Positions 24,505 through 34,765 of a stretch of DNA of 64,000 nt are shown here, piece after piece; positions within the stretch are counted from its first letter, which is position 1, and every line of letters starts with the position of its first letter. The notes below the pieces were generated by a model that ran no database searches, was not told where the DNA came from, and was given only the letters and a program-made list of their open reading frames with translations. The stretch is from NCBI GenBank assembly GCA_015680685.1, contig MNCI01005255.1, positions 727,758 through 791,757 on the forward strand, in the 5' to 3' direction. Position numbers and translations under genes: made by a program. The DNA comes from Gnetum montanum (taxonomy: Eukaryota; Streptophyta; Gnetopsida; Gnetales; Gnetaceae).

Positions 24505-26485
24505 ATGCCTCTCCTACAAGATTACAATAACGTCACACTTAGTGAGGAAGTTCATTGGAGAACCAACGAACTATATGAGAATGAAGATTGGAGTATACAA
24601 CCTGAAGTGGGAGTTTCTTATAAACATGAACAAAAGAAACGTCATCCTAACACATGAAAGCCTAGCTTATCCAATGACGATGAACCCCCACTAGCCACTA
24701 CAAGCTTAATGCAAATACAAGATGTTGTTCGAATCTCACATAGGCATCATATAGAGAGCCTGTACCAGGCTCTATTTAAACAACTTTCCTAAATTTTTAG
24801 GAGGCTACGACTTACATCTGCATCAACATTTACAAGCCTTCTACAATTCTTGCATATGGAATAACATTGATAATGGGTGGAAAAAACTTAAACTCTTTCC
24901 CATGACGCTCGTTAACCAAGCAAAATTATGGTATAGATCATTAAAACAAAATTCAATACGACGTTGGTCAACAATGGTAGAACTTTTTAACGACAAATAT
25001 CAAACCTACGCAAGAGTGTCAGCCTTGAGGAAACAAATCCAAGGATGGAAACAAGCGCAACATGAACCCTTGGACATGGCCTTAGAAAGATATTATGCAC
25101 TATTAAACAACTATCCAGGCCATGGGTTTTTCGAGGAAAGGCTAATGTACCATATCATTGATGGGCTATGTAATGAAACAAGAGAGACCTTAGGAATGTA
25201 TGCCCAAGGTCAACTATATGAACTATGAATCCATCAAATCTAAGAGCTTATCCAGTGGGTAGCAAAAGAAGAAGGAGATATGGCTAGATGGGAGAGTGTT
25301 GAAAAATATGAACATGACCAAAATCTCAACCTAATAAAGGTCCATCATAAAAAGGATAAATCAACCAATCTCAAGGTGGGAACATCATCTTTGTTGATAC
25401 AAAAAACATTAGAAGAAAATAAGGTAAAGATCAATAAGATGTTGGATTGGATGTATCAAAAGTGTGGAGAATCTATCAACGTTATTGGAGATAGAGTTTT
25501 GACAACCCGAGAAGCAGGACAAAACATTAGGCAATTGGAGAGAAGGGATAAGGAAAATAAGAGCTCAATTGCCAATCATATATATGAATGCAACATATGC
25601 CTGTACGATCACCCCAAAGGCCAATGTCCAATATTGTTACACTTACATGAGCATTGGGGAAACATGTTACATCCAGAGTTCATACAGAGATACTGTGTTC
25701 AATCACAGTGGCAACAATCCCAGTCGTGGGGGAGACCACCCTTAGACTAGAGACACCCTTCATATCATCCAAATCCAAATGCTTATCGTGTTCAATATCC
25801 TGTTTCTTCAACTAAGCCAACATACTCTATCTCACCATAGTACTATTCTCCACAATACTATCAACCCATGCCTCCAACACAACCACCACCTTGTGCACCT
25901 TATACTCCTCTTAAGTTTCAACATTCTCATCCTTTCCCTCCTTATACATCACCACCAACTATTCCTAGGGTGCTTGCACCATCACAACAACCCATGAACA
26001 ACACTTGTGCTACTACTACTAAAAGCAATGCAAAGCCTCCTCAACATCAAAAGCATCCTTTCTTTAAACATGGACGTAAGAAGGGACAACAAAATTCCGA
26101 GTCCACTACATCCTCCAACCTAGCACAAGTCCCACACTGTGGTGCATCCTTACCTTCGAACCCAACGCCTCATGTAACTTCATTAGGGCCACCAACTCAC
26201 ACTCCAACAACCATACGGCCCAATGAACATAATCAAGGAAGGCAACATCCCGATCCTTACATACCATCTAACAGTCACAAACATCATAGTGGGTCAACTT
26301 GTTATCCGGGAACTACATCGTATAAAGTGCCCCACTATGCTTATTATAAGCAAGTGTGTGAACCCTGAGGGAATACGTATGGCCAACTTCCAATACTTCC
26401 AACATGCAAGGATTCTCATCTTCCATTTATTAATCCTTGCCATACTCAACTGTTTAGTTATGGGGGATACTCCCTATTCTACTAA
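24505..26485 (+). pseudogene. Array A unit 3 gag, broken
   Basis: It begins at ATG 24505 (MPLLQDYNNVTLSEEVHWRT) and ends at TAA 26483-26485 after YGGYSLFY. It holds the longest intact gag pieces of the three units: the core around LVNQAKLWYRSLKQNSIRRW (24910-24969) and a 156-codon frame (25280-25750) with CNICLYDHPKGQCP. Stops occur near 24655, 25226 and 25748, and a short deletion lies near 24765. A His/Pro-rich tail follows. About 370 bp beyond its end the unit is interrupted by T1. Confidence 0.8.
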
Positions 26486-26857
26486 CAAGCAGGATTAATA
26501 AATATTTTTCGATTCTTTAATTTTACAACTTTTTATTTTTTAGGTTTTCATTTTTCAACTTTTTTTTTATTTTTTGATCTTTTTGTGTTTTTTTTTATCT
26601 TTTTACATTTTTGTAAGTAATCTCATCTAGGAATAAAACACTCATGTGGATGATTGGTTGAGGTGTGTTTTATGTTATCGTGTCTCGAGTGATCAATTAT
26701 TTGGAATAGTGAACCCATTACACCCACTCATCCACTCTACAAATAAGAGGTTTTGTTCAAGGGTACAGTGATATTCTTGAAATTCTTAAAACTCAAAATT
26801 AATTTTGTGTTGATTGTACCCAAAATGAAGAAGGATGAACCAAGAGGGAATGATTAG

Positions 26858-28186
26858 TGAAACACCATAAAATTTTTGAAGCCTTGATGGTTTGGCAAAA
26901 TTTAGCGACCCAGGCAGGGAGTCGTGACAAGGCGCAGCGTAGTATAGATGAACTCCAGGAGATAGAACAAAACGATGGGTGCATAACAGCAAGCCTTCCA
27001 CTTTGCGAGTTTTCTATGTTCCAAAATCTCAACATTTAGCACATTACGCTACATTGCGTGACATAGCGTAATGCCGTGATACGTAGCATAATATCAAAGA
27101 TAGTCTACCATGACATGAAAAAATGGCTAAGGGGGGCCATTACGCTATGTTACGTAGTGCGGCATAATGAAACCCTAAAAGGGATTGATTAGAAACAGAA
27201 GAAACGTGGAAACAATACTTCAACTTTTGCGATTTTGTTATTTTACGCAGAATTACACTATGATGCGTAATATAGTGTAATACAGCGTAATTCAAGTAAC
27301 AACAAGCATAATTCAGACATTAGTAGTTGATACACTACAATACGCTCTCTAGTTTATTACAGCATAATCAAAGGACAGTCTGTTGCCAAAGCCCACACGA
27401 GGGTAGTTTACGACACACTATGCAGTATAGTGTCGCAACCTTCAACGAGAACACATTGAGTGAACAGCATCTTATGAGTTCAGGCCACATGTTACTCAAA
27501 CCACGTTTTCCTCCTGACCCTAATCTTATAAATGCTCCAGTTGACGAAGATCAGAGAGGGGGGGGGGGGGGGGAAAAATTTTTTTTTTTTGAAGNATTGG
27601 CGAAAGAGCAAAAGAGAATCAGTGATCGTGAGAACACCGCAGATGATTGACAAGAACTCTTGATCGAAAATAATCGGCTATCGGATATTCTCTCCCGGGT
27701 TTGACTTCCTTGCACCCAGATTGACCAGAACAAGGTAGATTGATCCTTGCTTGTTTCATCTTTAGATAACTTTCTTGTTACGGGCATGTGCTTCGTCCAA
27801 ACTGAAGCCCGCCTGAAATCATTATATCAAACATATTGTTTTCATAAATTAAATCCCAGATCTTATGATCGTGTTCCCTGGAAAATCTAATCCCTTGCAT
27901 CTTAGTTATACAGATTTGGCAATCTCATCTAAATCGTTTTACATTATTTTCAATCGCTTTCGGGGTTAAAAAATATTGCATCACCTTATAAAGAATCTTC
28001 ATTTTGCCATCAAATTATTACAAAAATTTTACTGATTAAGTAAGTCCCTATCTGATCAACAAGACCATTCAGGGCACCTCAGATTCATTTTCTCTCCAGC
28101 ACGGTCCTCGCACGGATCCAGGGTTAGAACTGTGTACATGGACTTTCGTTCAGTATTTCCAGCAATTGATGTTTTCCATCGTTATA
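26858..28186 (+). repeat. T1 5' LTR
   Basis: This 1,329 bp LTR starts TGAAACACCATAAAATTT and ends CGTTATA. It is rich in TTACGC/GCGTAA motifs around 27040-27310. The TATA-like TATAAAT is at 27527-27533. A homopolymer stretch of G, A and T with one unknown base at 27595 (27558-27595) is probably low-quality sequence, since the 3' copy has only short runs there. Compared with the 3' LTR it differs at roughly 8-9% of positions in the first 160 bases. Confidence 0.9.
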
Positions 28187-28192
28187 GTTTTC

Positions 28193-28210
28193 TGGTGCTA
28201 GAAGGAGGGC
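28193..28210 (+). promoter_or_regulatory. T1 primer-binding-site candidate
   Basis: TGGTGCTAGAAGGAGGGC lies six bases after the 5' LTR. T2 has TGGCGCTAGAAGGAGGGC at the equivalent place (30076-30093), so the site is conserved with one C-to-T change. I cannot name the matching tRNA with certainty. Confidence 0.6.
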
Positions 28211-28500
28211 CTTCATAGCTGATCCACATTTTATGGGTAGTCTTGTAAGTTGTCTGTAGCCATCGTCAATCAACATAAACGTAATACCTCCGAGGTTGTT
28301 TACAAAATTATGAGGTGTAGATCGGTCACTTCGACGATTCCTTTGGAATCCTACAAGATAAAAAGCTTGGATTATTATCTTAGTTTGTCTTTGTCTTTTC
28401 AATCTTTACCTTTATCATCATTGTTTCCAAATCACGTAAGAAAATGGTTATATCAGCCACAGTCGTCGACACTGCTAATCTCGAAAACCCTTGGACTCTA

Positions 28501-28659
28501 CAAGTTACGCCTCCCATGGTCGAGCAACCAACTAGTCCAGTGCGACCACGTTACTCCCTCAGGATATAAGACAAGGAGCCTAAGGAACAAGCTCAGTGCA
28601 AGGAAAAATACAATTTCCTCTATGCTAAATTAGCAGCAAACCTGCCTATGTATCCATAA
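28501..28659 (+). pseudogene. T1 leader/Gag N-terminal frame, left part (split by T2)
   Basis: After ATG 28516 the frame reads MVEQPTSPVRPRYSLRI, then a TAA, then KEKYNFLYAKLAANLPMYP just before the T2 insertion. The continuation beyond T2 (from 42793) reads ELEQK, a stop, then YEFMYYNRKEFIPLP. The combined layout matches the T2 protein KEYNFICVKIQARL...ELEAKRNFEMLH, so T2 interrupted this reading frame of its own relative. Function unknown; it lies where Tat/Ogre elements often carry an extra N-terminal region before gag. Confidence 0.6.
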
Positions 28660-28932
28660 TGAAACACCGTGAAAAATTACGGGTCGGCCTCAGGCAAAGA
28701 TTTGTAATTAAAGCGAGAGCGCGCTCCAGCTTGGTGCCAGGACAAGTTTACGCTCTATTACGCATGGCAGCGTAATGAATGTAATAAGCTCCAAAATAGT
28801 CAGAGGCAGAGTCTAGAGAAGCGTAACAGTTTGACTTTTTATTTTTCCTCGTGGCGCATGGGTCATTTGTCTTTACGCTCGTTACGCGGCAGTGCGTACC
28901 ATTGCGTATGTTATCATTCAAGTTGCACATTG

Positions 28933-29120
28933 TTTTACGCTTTACTACGCACAACTGCGTAGTGAGCATAAGGCATACAATGTTTATGCTTTATTACGCG
29001 CAACTGCGTAGTGAGCATAACTTATACATTGCTTACGCTTCATCACGCGTAGCTGCGTGGTGAGCGTAAAGTTGTACATTGTTTACGCTTTGACACGCAC
29101 AACTGCGTAGTGAGCGTAAA
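28933..29120 (+). repeat. Four tandem hairpin repeats in T2 U3
   Basis: These are four ~48-bp units. Each is an imperfect palindrome whose arms read like TTTACGCTTTACTACGCA and TGCGTAGTGAGCGTAAA with a loop of about four bases. The same block is at 41651-41839 in the 3' LTR. The units vary in the arms but usually keep pairing. They could be an enhancer array or a structured part of the transcript; which of these is not shown. Confidence 0.75.
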
Positions 29121-29367
29121 ACAACTCTGAGCTTATTGTTTTTACACCAGATTACGCTCATACATGCAACGCAATGCGAATGAGTGTAATACAGCCTGAA
29201 AGCAGCTAAAGCACGCTCAGCATATGCCTACTCTTCACACGCACAACACGCAAACAAGCGTGTTGTGCGTAGTCACAGCCTGACTTAAAAGGATCATGCC
29301 AGCAGGGCTCGCAATAACCGGGACCCACATCATCAGGGTTGCGCCTTTTCTACGAAGCGTCGCAGCC

Positions 29368-29375
29368 TATAAATA
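29368..29375 (+). promoter_or_regulatory. T2 LTR TATA box
   Basis: CCTATAAATACC is conserved in both LTRs (42087-42094 in the 3' copy). It lies about 700 bases upstream of the LTR end, a normal U3/R border position for a long LTR. Confidence 0.7.
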
Positions 29376-30075
29376 CCTCGGTTGATAAAGATACAGAGGT
29401 CGGTTGACAAAAATCAGAGAAACAAAAAAAAGCATATTTCTGAGCACCAAAGCACTTAGCACTTTGGAGCAGAGATACAGAGAACAGCGCTTTGGCAAAT
29501 CGTGGACCTCATCACCTTACAGCCGAAGCAGAGTACAGTTCGATTTGAGCACCAGTGATAGGAGTAATCTTTCTGCTGAAAAGACATCTATCAATCAGAA
29601 ACAGTTGATCGATAGACGTCAAAGCTTGGCCTGCCTTGCATTTCAGCTTAGCCCACGAGGTAGATAGGACTTCTGTTTAGACCATTTTGCTTGTTGTTTT
29701 GTGCTTGTTTCACATCCTGTAATCGGGGATTCCCCAGTGTAATTTCTCATGCGAAATATACATTTGTAAGTCAAAGCGCAGATCTTGAAGCTTCGAGTTT
29801 CTCTTATGTCAACCTCCTTTCATCGTGTTTAGCATTATCACCGTTGCAATCGTTTTCCCCTCGCTTTACGGTCCCTCGAATCAGATCGCTTTCTTTTACG
29901 CACTTTGCATTGTTTTACTGACCCGTAAGTCCCTGTCTGATCGACAAGACCGTTCAGGGCGCCGCGGATTCGTTTTTCCAGCATAGCCCTCGCGCGGATC
30001 CGTGGCTAAAACTGTGTACGCCGGAATATCGGTCGGTATTTCCAGCTGCCGACGTTTTCTATCGTTACAGTTTTC

Positions 30076-30093
30076 TGGCGCTAGAAGGAGGGC
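30076..30093 (+). promoter_or_regulatory. T2 primer-binding-site candidate
   Basis: TGGCGCTAGAAGGAGGGC lies six bases downstream of the 5' LTR and is conserved in T1. It begins TGG, complementary to a tRNA CCA end. The tRNA is not identified. Confidence 0.65.
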
Positions 30094-30314
30094 TTGAACC
30101 TCCAATCCGAATATTTCAGGTAACCCTGTTACACATCCATACCCTAAACCATAGACGTAATACCTCTAGGGAAGTCTACGGTTAATCGTGTGGTATAGAT
30201 CGGTCGCAAGGACGATTTCTTTGAAATCCTACAGGGTAGAAAGCCTTTTCTGCTTTTTGTTGCCAGCCATTTTCTTTAGAACCGATTACCAGTCATTCTC
30301 GATTCAATATCTTA

Positions 30315-32923
30315 ATGGATTCATTTTACGCAAACACAACTACCCTGGTCGTCGCCGATCTGGGTGTCGCACCTGTCAATCCTACAGCAGCCACAGGACT
30401 CAGCTCCTGGCGCAACGGGGCCTCAGGGACCATTGCGCCGTTCGTTAAGGCTTTAGGGGAAAGAGCCTATCTTTACGATTATAACCCCTAAAGAATACAA
30501 TTTCATATGCGTTAAGATCCAGGCGAGACTGGCTCTTAGCCGAGCCGAGCTTGAGGCGAAGCGCAACTTTGAAATGCTCCATCGAGGGGGTTATGATTTT
30601 AAGCCGACAGCCTATGACATAATCCCCTTGACCGAAGACCAACATGAACTCATCGCACAGTTGGTCATGGCTAGAGGCCAGACTTCACAACCTATGGTGG
30701 AGCCTCAGCATGGGGAAGAGGCAGAGGACAAATTCACGGCTCTGTCCGAACATTTGTTCCATACGCTGACGCCTCACACGAATGTAAATCCATTGTTTCC
30801 TTTCAACGAAGAGGCGGCTTCTCTGGACTCAGCCGTGACCATGCAGACGCACATCCCTGGCTTTCCGCTGGCCAATGCGCAGCCGTCTGGGTTGCAAACG
30901 CAACTACCACACCATAACGCGGAGGTGGGTTCGTCGCAGCAGGTACTTAGTATTCCGGCGGTGATCCCGGCGACCACCGTGCCCCATTTCATACCTCAGG
31001 TACGAGTTCACACTGTACCGGCAACTCGCTCAGCGCAAGTGTTCCCGCCCCCGCCAACTTAGCAAAATACCGTAACTGTGCCACAGCAAACCTTTGTACA
31101 ATACCCTGCAACAGGTCAATGGACCAACCCTGCTGCACAACCACACCCGTCTGCGGTTTACGGTGCACAGCCTTCGGTTACACCCGCGACACAATTTTCG
31201 CAGGTGTTGCCTCAATATACATACCATTATCCGGCACAACAGGCAGGAGTTAATCTCTCGCATCAGACCGGTGGATGGTGGTCTTTGCAGGCCCCCCAGC
31301 CTACAGGGATCCCTGCTCAACCAGTGGTTAGTCAACCACTTCCTGCCTTCCAGCTTCCTAGGGCTGCCCGCCCGGTCCAACCCCTTGTGCCTGCTGCCAA
31401 ACACCTCCGTTAACAGGTCTAGACCAAGCGTTCCAGCTTATCCAGACGCTTACTGAGGAGGTGCGACGCCTCAAGACCGCTGGATCTGATACCATTCAGA
31501 TCATGGACTTCTATGAGGATGATCCGATCAATCCAGCGGTCCAGTACTGTCGTTGCCACCAGGGATGTCCCTCCCCCATTTTACCAAGTATAATGGAGAG
31601 GGGGATCCCAACACTCATCTAGCCACCTTCAGGTTTGAATCTTTGTTGTTACAACTGTGGCCGCATACTCTAATCCGAGTTTTCGCGATGTCATTGACGG
31701 GGAAGGCTTTAGACTGGTATAGAGCTCTCCCACGCTCTTCCATTTCAACCTTGGAGGAGCTGCTGACCCAATTCGTGACCCGATTCAAATACAATATGAA
31801 GCCGGAAGTCATGTTGGAACAGCTTATGGGGGTGAAACAAGACCCGCTCGAGCCAGTCCAAAAGTTCATACAGCGTTGGAATGCTACCTTGAATGAGATC
31901 CGTGACCCGATCGCGGACTCCCACCTGCTGGCTATATTCAAGGCAGCAGTCAACGACTTCATTAAGTCTAAGCTGTATTACCTTTCCCCTGGCGATATAC
32001 GTCAGGCCTTCGCACAGGTCCGAAGCATCCAAGATGCTGCAGAGGCTAGCAAAGACCCGGCATATGTCGTCTACAAAAACGCAATCAACAAAGCTAAAGA
32101 CAAAGGCAAGGCAGCGACAACGACAGTAGCTGCGGTGACTAAAAACGCAAAAAACAAGAACAAGAATGCGCCAACAACAGCACCCCTTGCGGCCACGGCT
32201 GGTGCCGGCACCAGCCAAACCACAGCTGCCCCTGAACAGCCCCCCCAGCCAAAGCCAAATTTTGAACGTAAAGATCGTTCAAAATACGCGACTTTACCCG
32301 TGAAACATTCCGAACTGCTGAAACAACTGTTAGCGGCAGGACACATTCAACCTAAGAAGGTGTCCGAGGAGGCCCTGAAGCGTCACAGGCGTCACTGTGA
32401 ACTGCTGAAGGACCCTTCTTTAGCTCTGCCCAACGAGCCGGCAGTTCCGAGATCTTTCAGGCTGGATCGTTTCTGTGACTACCACCAGATGTGTGGTCAC
32501 GACACGGATTACTGCTGGGCGTTGAAGGACGACATTCAACGCATGATCGACGAAGGTCATCTAAAACTAGACAACAGTAATCCTACACGTCCGGAAAACC
32601 AAACGCTGCATGTGTACAAGGATCCATTGAACACAAATTACGATCCTTATACAATCACTGTGGTGAGTACAGATGGTGAGCGTAAGGTGCCGCCAAAACA
32701 GCCTTTTGTTTTGCGTGTGCTCGCCAGCTCAACAAAGGGGCCTACTACTTCTTCGGCAGCTACTGGGGCCTCACGGCCACCTTTTATCATACAGGCACCT
32801 TCCCAAGTGCGCCCTCAGTCACGCGATAGCACGCAAGCCGCAGCTTCATCCGTGCCCATGCCGAGAGCGCCCTTCATTATTAGGGCGCCAAAACCACAGG
32901 CTGCCCCTTTCACGCAGGGGTAG
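30315..32923 (+). pseudogene. T2 gag, broken
   Basis: It begins near ATG 30315 (MDSFYANTTTLVVADLGVAP), shifts frame near 30470, then reads KEYNFICVKIQARLALSRAE and a Gln/Pro-rich region. A TAG at 31060-31062 and a one-base shift near 31540 follow. The core (from 31553) has PPGMSLPHFTKYNGEGDPNT, HTLIRVFAMSLTGKALDWYR and LGDI-type helices, the retrotransposon gag domain. CDYHQMCGHDTDYCWALK (about 32472-32525) is a C-H-H-C zinc-knuckle variant typical of Tat/Ogre Gag. It ends at TAG 32921-32923; the same frame continues through a linker (a TGA at 33164) into protease, so gag and protease form one frame ancestrally. Confidence 0.85.
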
Positions 32924-33262
32924 ACCTCTAGTCAGAACCACCAGCCATCACCTCCTCAGCGTAAGGAGGAGAATACAGCAGTTAGCGCAGCAAAAGGCCA
33001 CTCTACGCTCGGCTTCCCTAAGCCCAGGCCCCTGGCCTTTGTGCCTATGTCTATGCCTCAGAAACAGGCCAAAGGTACAGAAACGCAGCCACCTTCTCTT
33101 GGCAAAAAAAGGAACAACCCTCCCACTGACACCGCTCTGCCTCGAGAGATCCGTCTCTTGGGCTGAATAGAGGAGGATAAGGGGGATAAACAACCCTGCC
33201 GAGAGGAGGACCTCCTCGACGCATTCACACAGGTCAAACAAGATCTTAAGCAAAAGAACACG

Positions 33263-34099
33263 ATGCTGAGCTTGTACGACTTACTGATGACTTCTCAAGA
33301 ACACCGTGAGGCTATGGTACGCATGTTGACGTCCATATCAGTGGACGCCACCCTGCCGGCGAAAGAGGAAGCGATACACGCTATCATGTTTCCTTCTGAC
33401 GCTGAACCACCCAAGCCTGCCTCGTTGACCTTCCTGGACGAGTCTGTCAAAGATGATCTAGAGAAAGGTCACGTAACGACTGAGCCTATGTTCATTACCA
33501 TTCGAGTCGGCCAGTACCGGATCCGGAGGGTACATGTGGATGATGGTGCAGCTGCCAACGTCATTCCCTATTCCATCGTGGATAGGTTGGGATTGGTCGA
33601 CCAGATCACTCCCACGACAACAGCCTGCATGAAATTGTTCAACGGAGCACGGGTTCAAGTCAAGGGGACGGTGCGTATTGAGTTTGTGGCGGGGGATCAA
33701 TTCCCGACGGAAGCCACATTCTTAGTCGTCAAGGAGATGCCCGGCTTCAACTTAATCCTAGGGAGGTCGTGGTTAGCCCAGTTGCGGGCGGTCTCATCGC
33801 CGATACATCAAGAGATACACCTGCCCTACGCTGGAGGGGAGGTTGTCATACGCGGCGACGAAGTCACCCCCAGGACCGTTAACAACATTGAGGAAGAACG
33901 GGGTTCGGAGATCGAAGCAACTGACAGCCAGTCCTATCTCCAAGCCCCTAAACAGAATGACAACAATGAAAATGGTCTCGCCTGGGCCGACCTGCCATTT
34001 TTGGATGACAGTGTAGAGGAGTCAAACCCCAAACCTCCTCGCCCTTACGCAGCGCTCAACGTCAAGGCCATTAAGAAACAATTGCGTATCGACAGCTAA
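33263..34099 (+). pseudogene. T2 aspartic protease region with DDG active-site motif
   Basis: A 278-codon open stretch, in the same frame as gag. The retropepsin fold is visible: MFITIRVGQYRIRRVHVDDG then AAANVIPYSIVDRLGL (33490-33590), and FNLILGRSWLAQLRAVSS (33742-33795) as the second motif. The catalytic D-T/S-G reads DDG; T1 has the same change (VDDGATANVI), so it is ancestral to both and not a random hit. Some Tat elements are known with non-canonical D-x-G motifs, so activity cannot be excluded. The tail after 33900 is acidic. It ends at TAA 34097-34099, just before a GTAAGT donor-like site at 34133. It was made as part of a gag-pro precursor, now separated by upstream stops. Confidence 0.8.
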
Positions 34100-34132
34100 A
34101 CAATGGTCTTCTGCGTATAGTACTATTCACGT

Positions 34133-34138
34133 GTAAGT
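34133..34138 (+). promoter_or_regulatory. Candidate 5' splice site for the sense intron of T2
   Basis: GTAAGT is found 33 bases after the protease stop. Together with the acceptor ending at 36321 it would remove the antisense gene from sense RNA. T1 has only a weaker GTAAAC at the equivalent place (46339), so the donor is less certain than the acceptor. Confidence 0.4.
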
Positions 34139-34308
34139 TAGCATCCTCCCCCTTTGGCAGCTTCTTTTGTTTGTTTCAATATACTTTTACGCTATATCTG
34201 CTTTCTGTGTTTACGCTTGGCATTTTCTTGCGTGTTTTATCGTACTCGTGTTAGTTATGCCCATTCCTTTACGCATTTATCTAGAATTAATTTACGCAAG
34301 TTTGCAAT

Positions 34309-34584
34309 GGCCCGCAACAGCCTTAAACTAGTAACTAATTTACGCTTCTGGCCCGCAACGACCTTAAACTAGTTATACAAAGTTCACCACTCACATTGTT
34401 TTACGCACTTACGCCAGGATTGTATCTTGTTATGTGACAACTCATATATGGGCCTGCAACGGCCTTAAACTAGTAGCCAGTTTACGCAAACTCACATATA
34501 GGCTCGCAACGGCCTTAAACTAGTGGTCCGGAGTTAACTACAATCACCATTTACGCTTCCGGCCCACAATGGCTTTAAACTAAG
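34309..34584 (+). repeat. Hairpin-TTAAACTAG repeats, T2 left cluster (5 copies)
   Basis: Copies start at 34309, 34350, 34451, 34501 and 34561. Each reads like GGCCTGCAACGGCCTTAAAC followed by TAGT. The two GGCC arms can pair around a six-base loop, and the TTAAACTAG tail is nearly invariant. The cluster lies between the protease and the 3' end of the antisense gene. Confidence 0.8.
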
Positions 34585-34765
34585 AATTACGCGCTATCAT
34601 TTTACTCAGTCAAACTTTTCAACAATTATACGCATACTTCATTGATGAAACACAAAAAACATAGATGTAATTGATATCCAAGCAACCGCCAGGTTTTATA
34701 ACGTCTTTTTATTCATTTGTAACATGGTACCACTCAACATGGACAAAATTCTGCGTAAATAATAA

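Larger units (their letters stand above)
28660..30069 (+). repeat. T2 5' LTR
   Basis: This 1,410 bp LTR starts TGAAACACCGTGAAAAATTA and ends TCGTTACA. U3 holds four tandem hairpin units (28933-29120). The TATA box TATAAATA is at 29368-29375. The plus-strand sequence downstream of the TATA box is the likely R-U5. Confidence 0.95.

Noticed and set aside
28748-29063. Open frames on both strands in the T2 LTR (also 41467-41782)
   Set aside because: They are by-products of the palindromic U3 hairpin block and have no protein features.
31745-32346. Long minus-strand open frames opposite T2 gag
   Set aside because: Shadows of the GC-rich gag frame; no domain, no splice signals, not shared with T1.
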